Assembly (NCBI GenBank): GCA_029210875.1
Contig: JARGFJ010000006.1
Coordinates: 52,165 to 94,861, forward strand
DNA from: Gammaproteobacteria bacterium
GTDB lineage: Bacteria; Pseudomonadota; Gammaproteobacteria; Nitrosococcales; Methylophagaceae
Direction of reading: 5' to 3'
Length of the DNA stretch: 42,697 bases
Of the stretch, positions 33,744 to 42,697 are shown one piece after another; position 1 is the stretch's first letter; the number at the start of each line of letters is the position of its first letter. Below the pieces are notes generated by a model. That model made no database searches, was not told where the DNA came from, and saw only the letters and a list, made by a program, of their open reading frames with translations. The position numbers and the translations under genes are program-made.

Positions 33744-35102
33744 ATGAATCAAGCAGTTTTAATTAATACAAATACGGTGCAAGCTAGTGTTCCTGCTGCA
33801 GCACATGCCGCTATTCAGTCTGATTCTCATCAGGATAAAACGCAGGCGGGTGAAGCCTTTTCGAGTGAATTGGATAAGCATGTTGAAAAGACAAACGCTA
33901 CGTCATCGAAAGTTGATTCTGATGGCAAAAAATCTGATAAAGACACTACTAGCAATACCAAATCTCAAGATTCAGTTGATAAAGACGGCAATAACTTGCC
34001 GGAAGATAACACTGTTGCTGAACAACTGGGCAATGATGATGAGTTTGTGGCAGAAGGGTTTGAGTTAGCAGAGTCAGATATGTCTGCTGTGGGCGATAAC
34101 ACTGTCAAAAATAGACCAGATCAAGATGATATTGAACAAGGTCTTATTCAAACTGAGGCTGTTGATGACATTAGGCCGATGGTGATGGAGCAAAAACAAG
34201 TCACTGAACAAACACAGCACAAATCAGCAATAGGCAAACTTGTTTCCGATAATGTCAAAAATATGACTAAACCGAATCAAGACGGTTCAATAGCTGCTCA
34301 AAGTGCTTTGGTTGAAGAAGTCGCACAAACGAAAGTTGCCACTACACAATCAGCGCTAGAAAAAGAAAACGCACCAAAATTAAGACCCGATATTTTACAG
34401 GCGTTGTCGTTACGATCAGCTGATGGTAAAGGATCTGCTCTGCCTGCAGGGGAAAAGGCTAAGACAGAAGCAATTATTGATAAAAACGTGGCAAGTCTTA
34501 AAGCTCATAATAGTCAATTGCAAATACCAGAGTTTATATCTAAAGCCGCCACCAACCAATCGAATGCGAGTAGTGATAAATCACTACTGGGTGTGTTTTC
34601 GACCCCACTTAATCAAACTGCTTTATCTGGACAGGCTAAAACCGATGGACCAGTATTAGATATTCAGCCTTCTCTCCAGAGTGCTGCTTGGAATCGTGTG
34701 ATGACTAGCCGGGTTTTATGGATGGCGCGTGAAGGAGTGCAACACGCTTCATTAAAACTGAATCCTGCTAATTTAGGGCCAGTGGAAGTGCGATTGAATA
34801 TGCATCATGATCAAGCTAATGTTACTTTTATTGCGCAAAGTGCTGTTACCCGCGATGCATTGGAGCAAGCACTTCCCAGACTCAGGGAAAGTTTTGCTCA
34901 AAATGGACTTGAGCTAACCAATGCTGATGTATCCCAGCAGTCATTTGGTCAATCAGGTGACAATAATCAGGACGAAGCAGGCTTGAATTCAGGGACTATG
35001 CAACATAATCTATTGCAAACGAGTGATGACGATAGCGAACAACAACAAAAAATAGTGGATAATGACAGCGAGATAGAGCTAGGTTTGAGTATTTATGCTT
35101 GA
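33744..35102 (+). CDS. fliK: Flagellar hook-length control protein FliK
   Basis: 452 residues. The N-terminal 300 are low-complexity, Lys/Asp/Gln-rich and probably disordered, as expected for the ruler. The C-terminal Flg_hook domain contains HASLKLNPANLGPVEVRLNMHHDQANVTFIA and ALPRLRESFAQNGLELTNADV. FliK measures hook length and switches export specificity at FlhB. The gene sits after cheB rather than after fliJ. A TGGAGAAG ribosome-binding site precedes the ATG. Confidence 0.9.
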   Translation: MNQAVLINTNTVQASVPAAAHAAIQSDSHQDKTQAGEAFSSELDKHVEKTNATSSKVDSDGKKSDKDTTSNTKSQDSVDKDGNNLPEDNTVAEQLGNDDEFVAEGFELAESDMSAVGDNTVKNRPDQDDIEQGLIQTEAVDDIRPMVMEQKQVTEQTQHKSAIGKLVSDNVKNMTKPNQDGSIAAQSALVEEVAQTKVATTQSALEKENAPKLRPDILQALSLRSADGKGSALPAGEKAKTEAIIDKNVASLKAHNSQLQIPEFISKAATNQSNASSDKSLLGVFSTPLNQTALSGQAKTDGPVLDIQPSLQSAAWNRVMTSRVLWMAREGVQHASLKLNPANLGPVEVRLNMHHDQANVTFIAQSAVTRDALEQALPRLRESFAQNGLELTNADVSQQSFGQSGDNNQDEAGLNSGTMQHNLLQTSDDDSEQQQKIVDNDSEIELGLSIYA

Positions 35103-35140
35103 TGTATTTCTAGCCAGATACAGCGTAAATGGGGAAGAAA

Positions 35141-36340
35141 ATGTTTAAATTAGAAAATTACTCTTTAAGAAAGCGCATGTACATGGTTGCGGCTTTAGGT
35201 ATCTTCGGTCAACTTCTGTTGGCAGCGTTATATTTTTATATGACGATGAAAGAGATGGCGGTTATTGACCAACTTAAACTCATGAGTGTTTTTGTGGTGA
35301 TTGGCAGTGGTATTTTGATGTTTATGGCTCACCTGATAGGACGATTTGGTGAAACCAGAGCCAATACCTTGGTCGGGGCTATTCAAAATATTAAAAAGGG
35401 TGATTTAACACAGAAAATTGGCATCGCAGGTAAAAGTGATTTCAGTTGGATGGCATTTGAGTTAGACAGTGCACGAAAAAATGTCTCTAATTTAGTACAT
35501 ACACTTATCGGTGGTGTAGCTCAAATGGAAGCTGCAACAAAAAACATGGCGACAATTAGCAAGGAAACGGTCGATGGTGTTTTAACGCAACAATCAGAAA
35601 CCAGCCAGGTTGCAACAGCAATGAACGAAATGACTGCATCTGTGCAAGAGGTAGCCAGAACCGCAACCAATACAGCTGAAGCTGCCCGTGATGCAGACAA
35701 TGAAGCACAAGCAGGTAAACGTGTTGTAACCGAAGTGATGGATGCGATTGATGCTTTGTCCAGTGAAGTCGAAAAAGCCGCTGAAACACTGAATAATCTT
35801 GAATCTGATATTGGTAATATCGGTGCTATCGTCGATGTTATTCGCGGGATTACAGAGCAAACTAATCTATTGGCATTAAATGCAGCGATAGAAGCAGCGC
35901 GAGCAGGTGAGCATGGCCGTGGTTTTGCTGTTGTTGCCGATGAAGTGCGTACATTGGCAGCAAGAACGCAGTCATCAACCCATGAAATTGAAGAAATGAT
36001 CGGTCGCTTGCAAAATGGTGCTCATGCCGCTGTAAAAGTCATGAATCAAGGTCGTGAAAGCGCTAAAACAAGTGTTGAAAAAGCATCAAGTGCAGGTGTC
36101 GCTTTAGATACCATTACAGCAATGATTTCTAAAATGGATGAAATGAGCGCGGCTATATCAAGTGCTGCCAATGAGCAATCTGCCGTTGCTGAAGATATTA
36201 ACCGAGGCATTGTTAATATTAGCCAAATTGCAGAACATACTGCTGAAGGTGCGAGAGAAACATCAAATGCGGTTGATACGATGTCGTCACTGTCAGCACA
36301 ACTTCAAGAAGCTGCATCTAAATTTAAAGTTTCAAACTAA
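35141..36340 (+). CDS. Membrane chemoreceptor without a ligand-binding domain
   Basis: 399 residues. Two transmembrane helices (about 13-36 and 47-66) are joined by a loop of only about 10 residues, leaving no periplasmic sensor. A HAMP-like segment ([13 protein letters not shown]) and a full MCP domain with tip [31 protein letters not shown] follow. The tip and adaptation region differ from the globin receptor, so it may serve another array class. There is no xWxxF tail. The ATG at 35141 has GGGGAAG upstream, which an earlier ATG at 35129 lacks. It is probably co-transcribed with fliK. Confidence 0.9.
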   Translation: MFKLENYSLRKRMYMVAALGIFGQLLLAALYFYMTMKEMAVIDQLKLMSVFVVIGSGILMFMAHLIGRFGETRANTLVGAIQNIKKGDLTQKIGIAGKSDFSWMAFELDSARKNVSNLVHTLIGGVAQMEAATKNMATISKETVDGVLTQQSETSQVATAMNEMTASVQEVARTATNTAEAARDADNEAQAGKRVVTEVMDAIDALSSEVEKAAETLNNLESDIGNIGAIVDVIRGITEQTNLLALNAAIEAARAGEHGRGFAVVADEVRTLAARTQSSTHEIEEMIGRLQNGAHAAVKVMNQGRESAKTSVEKASSAGVALDTITAMISKMDEMSAAISSAANEQSAVAEDINRGIVNISQIAEHTAEGARETSNAVDTMSSLSAQLQEAASKFKVSN

Positions 36341-36370
36341 CATTTAGTTGAATCTGAAACGCTTTCCCCA

Positions 36371-36408
36371 AAACAAAAAGCCCGCTATATTACGTGGGCT
36401 TTTTGTTT
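36371..36408. terminator. Bidirectional rho-independent terminator
   Basis: AAACAAAAAGCCC / GGGCTTTTTGTTT, a 13-bp perfect stem with a 12-base loop. T-runs fall on the correct side for both strands, so it can end both the fliK-MCP transcript and the convergent pyrF transcript. Confidence 0.88.
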
Positions 36409-36508
36409 AAAAATATAGTAGTGATTTTCAAATTAGTTTTAAATCTTGTGTTTTAGGGAATGTTATAAAAACCGCGCTTTGCGTTGTTTGTTTGGTAGAT
36501 CACGTTTT

Positions 36509-37201
36509 TTAGTTTAATTCTTGTTCTATTTGTTCTAATGCAATCATAGGAACGGCTGCACCAGTAATTGGACGGCCTATTACAAGGTAACTACTACCAG
36601 CAGCTATTGCTTGTTGAGGCGTCATTGTACGATGTTGATCGCCTTGTTCACTATTAGCAGGGCGAATGCCTGGTGTCACTAACTGGAAGTCTGCACCGTG
36701 TTGTGTGCGAAGAATTGGCGCTTCCTGGGCAGAACAGACAACGCCATCCAAACCACTTTGTTTTGCTAAATTAGCAAGCCGAACTACTGTTTCAGGGATA
36801 GAGCCTTGTAAACCAATCTGATTAAATGTGTGTTGATCCATGCTTGTTAATAGGGTGACGCCAATTAAAAATGGGCGATCGGCTTGATTACCAATGGCAT
36901 CACGAGCAGCTTCCATCATCGCGCTACCGCCTAATGTATGTACATTCATCATCCATACACCTAAATCAGCAGCGGCAGCACAGGCCTTAGCAACAGTATT
37001 TGGGATGTCGTGATATTTTAAATCAAGGAAAATATCAAAACCTTGTTTAACCAAAGACTCAACTACTGCGGGACCTGAACGGGTGAAAAGCTCTTTACCT
37101 ACTTTTAACTTACAACGCTGTGGGTCAAGTTGTTGTGCGAGTGATAATGCGGCATCGGCAGTTGGATAATCTAAAGCAACGATGATTTTTGAATCAGACA
37201 T
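36509..37201 (-). CDS. pyrF: Orotidine-5'-phosphate decarboxylase
   Basis: 230 residues, standard for bacterial PyrF. The catalytic signature DLKYHDIPNT gives Asp60, Lys62 and Asp65; Asp11 and Lys33 line the rest of the site. VTPGIRP and GSSYLVIGRPITGA bind phosphate. It makes UMP in pyrimidine synthesis. It is divergent from tgt and convergent with the flagellar genes, marking the return to housekeeping sequence. Confidence 0.97.
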   Translation of the reverse strand: MSDSKIIVALDYPTADAALSLAQQLDPQRCKLKVGKELFTRSGPAVVESLVKQGFDIFLDLKYHDIPNTVAKACAAAADLGVWMMNVHTLGGSAMMEAARDAIGNQADRPFLIGVTLLTSMDQHTFNQIGLQGSIPETVVRLANLAKQSGLDGVVCSAQEAPILRTQHGADFQLVTPGIRPANSEQGDQHRTMTPQQAIAAGSSYLVIGRPITGAAVPMIALEQIEQELN

Positions 37202-37312
37202 TGAGTGTTTCCATCTAATAGTAATGACATGATCCTACCTCAAGTGGTCGAATTATGCGTTAGTTTCAGCTCTATTGTGCTGAAAGTGGTATTCTTTGCC
37301 GGCAATTTTTAG

Positions 37313-38425
<1,113 letters not shown>

Positions 38426-38491
38426 GCAATCATGACGCTAGGTCCTGCCTGTGGCATAATTCGATTCTTTTTAATCAATGAGTATTGAGAC

Positions 38492-38821
38492 ATGATCGAC
38501 TTTTTAATTTCTCCTGCATACGCTGCAGGTGAAGCAACTGCAACGCCTGGTCTTATGGACTTTGCTTTTCCTGTTGTTTTATTAGTGCTGTTTTATTTTA
38601 TGTTAATTCGTCCACAATCTAAAAAAGCAAAACAACATCGTGCGATGCAAGAAAGCCTGACCAAAGGTGATGAGATTGTTACTGATGGCGGTTTGATGGG
38701 CAAGATCGTGAGCATCAATGAAAACGCAATTTCAGTGCAACTTGCTGAAAATATTGAAGTCAAAGTGCGTCGCGAATCAATCAATTCAGTTTTGCCAAAA
38801 GGCACATTGAAAAAGCTATAA
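38492..38821 (+). CDS. yajC: Sec translocase accessory subunit YajC
   Basis: 109 residues. One transmembrane helix (about 21-40, DFAFPVVLLVLFYFMLIRP) is followed by QSKKAKQHRAM and a cytoplasmic domain with LTKGDEIVTDGGLMGKI. YajC associates with SecDF-YidC and is non-essential in E. coli. It lies 66 bases after tgt and 64 before secD. Confidence 0.96.
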   Translation: MIDFLISPAYAAGEATATPGLMDFAFPVVLLVLFYFMLIRPQSKKAKQHRAMQESLTKGDEIVTDGGLMGKIVSINENAISVQLAENIEVKVRRESINSVLPKGTLKKL

Positions 38822-38885
38822 CAGCAGGACGTGTTAAATTTCATTATTTAACGTACTTATGTTTTAGCGATTAGGATATCCAGAA

Positions 38886-40739
38886 ATGAACCATTATCCC
38901 ATGTGGAAAAATTTGTTAATCATCACAATTATTGTGATTGGTGCTGTGTTTGCGCTACCGAATCTATTTGAAGATGATCCAGCTGTTCAAGTATCTGCCA
39001 GTAGAAACGCCAAAGTAGACTTGGCTTTGATGGCGGATGTTGAAAAAGCACTACAAGCTCAGTCAATTAGTTATAAACGTGCAGAGCTTGATGATGATCG
39101 TTTGCTCGTTAGATTTGCTGATGGTGAAACCCAGCTAAAAGCAAAAGATGTGTTATCAAGCTCATTGGCAGACAATTATATTGTTGCTTTGAATTTGGCT
39201 CCGACAACACCTTCATGGCTAAGTGCATTAGGTGCAAAACCTATGAATTTAGGTTTGGACTTACGAGGTGGTGTTCATTTCTTGATGGAAGTCGATATGG
39301 ACGCGGCTGTGGGTTTAGCCTTAAATGGTTATGCCAGTGACTTTAGAACACTGTTACGTGATGAAAAAATTCGTTATAAAAACATAGCGATTGACTCTGA
39401 TAAGGTTAAGCTTGAGTTTAGAACCGCTGAAGATCGTGACCAGGCTGAGGCTAAAATGGCACGTGAATATAATCAATTGCAATTGGAAATGGTTGATGAC
39501 ACTAGTACACCCTCATTAAATGCCACTTTAACAAAAGTTGCGTTACGTGAAACACAAACATTAGCCTTACAACAAAACATTATTACCTTACGTAATCGTA
39601 TCAACGAATTAGGTGTTGCAGAACCAACCGTACAACAACAAGGTGAAAGTCGTATTGTTGTTCAGTTACCAGGTGTTCAAGATACGGCTCAAGCTAAAAA
39701 AATACTAGGTGCAACGGCAACACTTGAGTTTCGTTTAGTTGATTTTGAACATGACGTGCAAGACGCGATTAATGGTCGTGTACCAGCAGGTTCACAATTA
39801 TATTATCACCGTGATGGCAGACCGTATTTGTTGAATAAACGAGTCATGCTAACCGGTGAACATATTATCAATGCGGCATCTACATTGGATTCGCAATCTG
39901 GAACACCTGCTGTATCAATTACCTTGGATGGTAAGGGTGCTCGTGCATTTAGTAATGCTACCCGTGACAATATTGGTAATCCAATGGCGGTCGTGTTTAT
40001 TGAGTCTAAAACTGAAACACGTCAAGTTAATGGTGAAATGGTGAAAGTACGCCGTCAATTGCCTGAAGTTATTAATGTTGCAACCATTCGCGACCAATTA
40101 AGTAAAAAATTCCAAATTACAGGGCTTGATTCAACCACCGAAGCCCGCGATTTGGCGTTATTATTGCGTGCTGGCGCGTTAGCAGCACCGATTGAAATTG
40201 TGGAAGAACGCACGGTCGGTCCAAGCCTTGGGCAGGACAATATCGATCAAGGTTTTGCTTCGGTCATGATTGGCTTTGCATTTGTTCTGGTCTTTATGGT
40301 GGTGTGGTATCGCGTGTTTGGTGGAATAGCCAACCTTGCTTTAGCCGCAAATCTGGTGTTAGTTGTTGCTTTATTATCGATGTTACAAGCCACATTAACC
40401 TTGCCTGGTATCGCTGGTATTGTTTTAACGGTGGGTATGGCTGTTGATGCCAATGTCTTGATCTTTGAACGGATTAGAGAAGAACTTCGTGTAGGAAATA
40501 GCCCTCAAGCCAGTATCAAGGCTGGTTATGAAAAAGCATTTTCAACCATTGCTGATGCCAACGTTACAACTTTGATCGCCGCGATTGTGTTATTTGGTTT
40601 TGGCACAGGTTCAATCAAAGGGTTCGCAGTGACCTTATCGTTGGGTATTTTGACCTCTATGTTTACGGCGATTATGGGTACACGTTCTTTGGTCAATGTG
40701 GTCTACGGACATAAGACACGTCCAACGTTATCAATTTAA
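38886..40739 (+). CDS. secD: Protein translocase subunit SecD
   Basis: 617 residues, normal for SecD. A first transmembrane helix (about 9-25), a large periplasmic part with LGLDLRGGVHFLMEVDM (about 119-135), and five C-terminal helices with GIAGIVLTVGMAVDANVLIFERIREE, the proton-relay signature. SecD/SecF use proton motive force to help release exported proteins into the periplasm. Confidence 0.97.
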   Translation: MNHYPMWKNLLIITIIVIGAVFALPNLFEDDPAVQVSASRNAKVDLALMADVEKALQAQSISYKRAELDDDRLLVRFADGETQLKAKDVLSSSLADNYIVALNLAPTTPSWLSALGAKPMNLGLDLRGGVHFLMEVDMDAAVGLALNGYASDFRTLLRDEKIRYKNIAIDSDKVKLEFRTAEDRDQAEAKMAREYNQLQLEMVDDTSTPSLNATLTKVALRETQTLALQQNIITLRNRINELGVAEPTVQQQGESRIVVQLPGVQDTAQAKKILGATATLEFRLVDFEHDVQDAINGRVPAGSQLYYHRDGRPYLLNKRVMLTGEHIINAASTLDSQSGTPAVSITLDGKGARAFSNATRDNIGNPMAVVFIESKTETRQVNGEMVKVRRQLPEVINVATIRDQLSKKFQITGLDSTTEARDLALLLRAGALAAPIEIVEERTVGPSLGQDNIDQGFASVMIGFAFVLVFMVVWYRVFGGIANLALAANLVLVVALLSMLQATLTLPGIAGIVLTVGMAVDANVLIFERIREELRVGNSPQASIKAGYEKAFSTIADANVTTLIAAIVLFGFGTGSIKGFAVTLSLGILTSMFTAIMGTRSLVNVVYGHKTRPTLSI

Positions 40740-40749
40740 GGTACCTAAC

Positions 40750-41700
40750 ATGCAATTTTTAAAAGAAAAAACACAGTTTAATTTCATGGGAAAACGCAAA
40801 ATTGCGGCACTTTTCTCAATATTGTTAATCCTTGCATCGGTCACATCATTGTTCACACAAGGTCTGAATTTTGGTATCGACTTTACTGGCGGCACCATGA
40901 TTGAGCTTGCTTACCAGGAAGAAGCTGAATTAAATAAAATTCGAGCGATGTTAGAAGCGGCAAATTATGATCGCGCTGTGGTTCAAAATTTTGGTTCTAT
41001 TTATGATGTGTTAATTCGTCTTCCCGCAATCGAAAGTGCCAATATGGCTGAGTTAAGTAACAACGTTGTTTCGATGTTACAAGCGCAACACGACACAGCA
41101 ATTGATGTACGCCGAGTAGAGTTTGTTGGTCCACAAGTAGGTGAAGAGTTAACTGAGCAGGGCAGCCTGGCGATGCTTTATGCTTTGATCGGTATTCTAA
41201 TCTATGTGTCATTACGATTTGAATATCGCTTTGCGATTGGTTCGGTTGTGGCATTGATACATGACGTTATTATTACCTTAGGTGCATTTTCTATCTTGCA
41301 ACTAGATTTTGATTTGACGGTTTTAGCGGCAATATTAGCCATCATAGGTTATTCGTTAAATGACACCATTGTGGTATTTGATCGGATCCGAGAAACCTTT
41401 TTACGTATGCGTAAAGGAGGACCAGAAGAGATAGTCAATCTCGCGTTAAACGATACCTTGAGTCGTACTATCATGACATCATTAACGACATTACTCGTGG
41501 TTATGTCATTGTTTGTATTTGGCGGCGAAGTTATCCATGATTTTGCTATTGCCCTGCTTTTAGGTATTGTTGTTGGTACCTATTCGTCAATATACATCGC
41601 AAGTAATACCGTGCTAGCAATGGGGGTGAGTAAAGCTGATTTATTGCCGCCTGAGAAAGATGAAAACCAGCAAATTAACGAAGATGGCAGCCAGGTTTAA
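40750..41700 (+). CDS. secF: Protein translocase subunit SecF
   Basis: 316 residues. A first transmembrane helix at about 17-35, then NFGIDFTGGTMIEL and C-terminal helices with GYSLNDTIVVFDRIRETF. The ATG at 40750 has AAGG upstream (overlapping the secD stop) and begins 10 bases after secD; the longer frame from 40696 lies inside secD and is not used. It ends the tgt-yajC-secDF operon. Confidence 0.96.
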   Translation: MQFLKEKTQFNFMGKRKIAALFSILLILASVTSLFTQGLNFGIDFTGGTMIELAYQEEAELNKIRAMLEAANYDRAVVQNFGSIYDVLIRLPAIESANMAELSNNVVSMLQAQHDTAIDVRRVEFVGPQVGEELTEQGSLAMLYALIGILIYVSLRFEYRFAIGSVVALIHDVIITLGAFSILQLDFDLTVLAAILAIIGYSLNDTIVVFDRIRETFLRMRKGGPEEIVNLALNDTLSRTIMTSLTTLLVVMSLFVFGGEVIHDFAIALLLGIVVGTYSSIYIASNTVLAMGVSKADLLPPEKDENQQINEDGSQV

Positions 41701-41805
41701 CTGATTATCAATAAAAAAAGCCCAGTGTAACTCAAGGCATTACCTTAAGGTGTGGCACTTTTGAAAGAATGCCCCTTGGTTAGCCACTATAAGACTGACT
41801 AACGT

Positions 41806-41821
41806 CTGTAAATATTTACAG
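41806..41821. promoter_or_regulatory. LexA-box-like perfect palindrome
   Basis: CTGTAAATATTTACAG is a 16-bp perfect palindrome matching the CTGT-N8-ACAG pattern of gammaproteobacterial SOS boxes. It lies between the convergent secF and hipA-like genes and has no obvious gene to control, so it could be a chance or orphan site. Confidence 0.35.
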
Positions 41822-41861
41822 ATAACAAAAGCCCTGAGTTGTTGCGACAATCCATTAAACT

Positions 41862-41895
41862 AAAGTGTGACCGAGTTAATCGGTCACACTTTTTT
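41862..41895. terminator. Rho-independent terminator overlapping the hipA 3' end
   Basis: AAAGTGTGACCGA / TCGGTCACACTTT, a 13-bp perfect stem with loop GTTAA. On the plus strand it runs into TTTTTT; on the minus strand it covers the hipA stop codon and is followed by a weak T-stretch. Confidence 0.8.
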
Positions 41896-42620
41896 GTTGG
41901 GTGAAATCATCTCGGGCTTAACCCCGTACCCATAATCAACCAACTGTTCTTCGGCCTCATCCTGAGTCATAAATGCCCGTTGCATGAGTTTAATTTCATG
42001 ACCTTTTATGCCAGATTTTGTGGCGAACTCTTCAAATCTTACCACTACTGACATCACATCGTTGATGACTTTCAGTGCGTCATCATCAGATAATCTGAAG
42101 AATTTGGCTTGCTGGAGAACGAGTCCCAGATCCAACGCGTTACTCGTCTCACTGATGTTAAGGCTCAAACCCGTTCCTTCTGGGTTAGGGTTAACATCAA
42201 ATGCTGGAGACAATTGCCAGCCATCTCCATAAAAAAGGAAACCATGATTTCTTAGGTGATCGTCCGTGTTCTTAACCGCCACATTAAACACGATGCGTCG
42301 AAAGAGCTCGGTCAGATCAGACTTAATATTTGCCCCAGCGCTACTAATGAAGGTGGCCAGCTCAATATAGCTTGCAGGATGGTGTTCCCCTATAGCTGCT
42401 GATTGAAAATAACCGCCACCCATGTCAGCCTTGCCGTCGTAATGACCAAGCTGAGTCATTGCTGAAGTAAAGTGAATACGGCTCACCACATCACCCGTTA
42501 AGAGCCGGTCAAACCGCCTTGAGAGATAGGTTGAATACTCGTTGTTAAACTTAGCGATATGACCTTCACTCATATTGATGCCAGCATCAGAAGCCATCAG
42601 ACCAGTAACGTGCTCCCATG
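41884..42620 (-). pseudogene. HipA-type serine/threonine kinase, 5' end lost to an insertion
   Basis: About 245 residues of HipA C-terminal domain. FTSAMTQLG, FNVAVKNTDDHLRNHGFL (catalytic Asp and Asn) and WQLSPAFDVNPNP (metal-binding Asp) are present, as in HipA kinases, which phosphorylate glutamyl-tRNA synthetase in E. coli. The N-terminal half and the HipB antitoxin are missing. Homology seems to begin at about WEHVTGLMASDAGI; sequence upstream (42621 on) looks like an IS end, and the frame only appears open by running into it. I infer a broken gene. Confidence 0.7.
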
Positions 42621-42697
42621 TGTCACCAACACTGCAAAACTGACCCCCTAGCACCGTAGTAAAATTGACCCCCTTGGGCAATTATGACGACCTTTTA
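42621..42697. mobile_element. Terminal part of an IS21-like insertion sequence (partial)
   Basis: The sequence from TGTCACCAACACTGC onward has two spaced copies of an AAAAyTGACCCCC motif (GCAAAACTGACCCCC at about 42635 and GTAAAATTGACCCCC at about 42659). Closely spaced terminal repeats of this kind are typical of IS21-family ends. An ATG at 42684 may start its first transposase gene, but only 14 bases remain. The family call is from pattern memory. Confidence 0.5.

Noticed and set aside
40696-40749. Longer N terminus for SecF
   Set aside because: It overlaps the secD 3' end; the ATG at 40750 gives the normal SecF start and has AAGG upstream.

Overview
The window is about 42.7 kb of an AT-leaning (roughly 40% GC by eye) gammaproteobacterial chromosome. 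It is dominated by a polar-flagellum and chemotaxis gene cluster. The FleQ/FleS/FleR regulators, sigma-54 and sigma-28 promoter motifs, and the pyrF/tgt-yajC-secD-secF neighbourhood all fit Gammaproteobacteria. I cannot name a genus from sequence alone; a marine methylotroph or sulfur-oxidiser type lineage is only a guess.

Layout. 1-5.4 kb: tail of a transposase-like gene, a sigma-54 promoter, then flgBCDEFG (rod and hook). 5.4-9.9 kb: an accessory block where flgHIJKL would be expected. It carries an AbrB/PemK toxin-antitoxin pair followed by a lone dhaL, an outer-membrane porin, and a REP-associated tyrosine transposase (RAYT) with many small hairpin repeats, including a 64-bp-period tandem array. 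9.9-14.1 kb: sigma-28-driven flagellin fliC, then flaG, fliD, fliS, fliT. 14.6-18.8 kb: fleQ, fleS, fleR. 18.8-24.4 kb: fliE, fliF, fliG, fliH, fliI, fliJ (basal body, switch, export ATPase). 24.5-33.7 kb: a sigma-54 promoter, a small ORF, then STAS, cheY, cheA, cheW, parA, a soluble globin-PAS chemoreceptor, cheR, cheD, cheB. 33.7-36.4 kb: fliK with its own sigma-54 promoter, then a membrane chemoreceptor. 36.5-41.7 kb: housekeeping pyrF, tgt, yajC, secD, secF. 41.9 kb to the end: a hipA-type kinase gene cut by what looks like an IS21-family end.

How the genes work together. FleQ probably opens sigma-54 promoters for flgB, fleSR, fliE, the che operon and fliK; FleSR would activate later ones, and FliA (not in the window) would drive fliC and fliS. 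The chemotaxis operon resembles the F7/Che2 type. Its receptor is cytoplasmic, carries a flavohaemoglobin-type globin plus PAS, ends in an xWxxF CheR tether, and starts one base inside the parA stop codon. This suggests a dedicated, ParA-positioned cytoplasmic oxygen/NO-sensing array, the most interesting system in the window.

Hairpin repeats of three related families, most preceded by GTAG, fill nearly every intergenic gap between 3.5 and 14.5 kb around the RAYT gene. I saw none beyond 14.5 kb.
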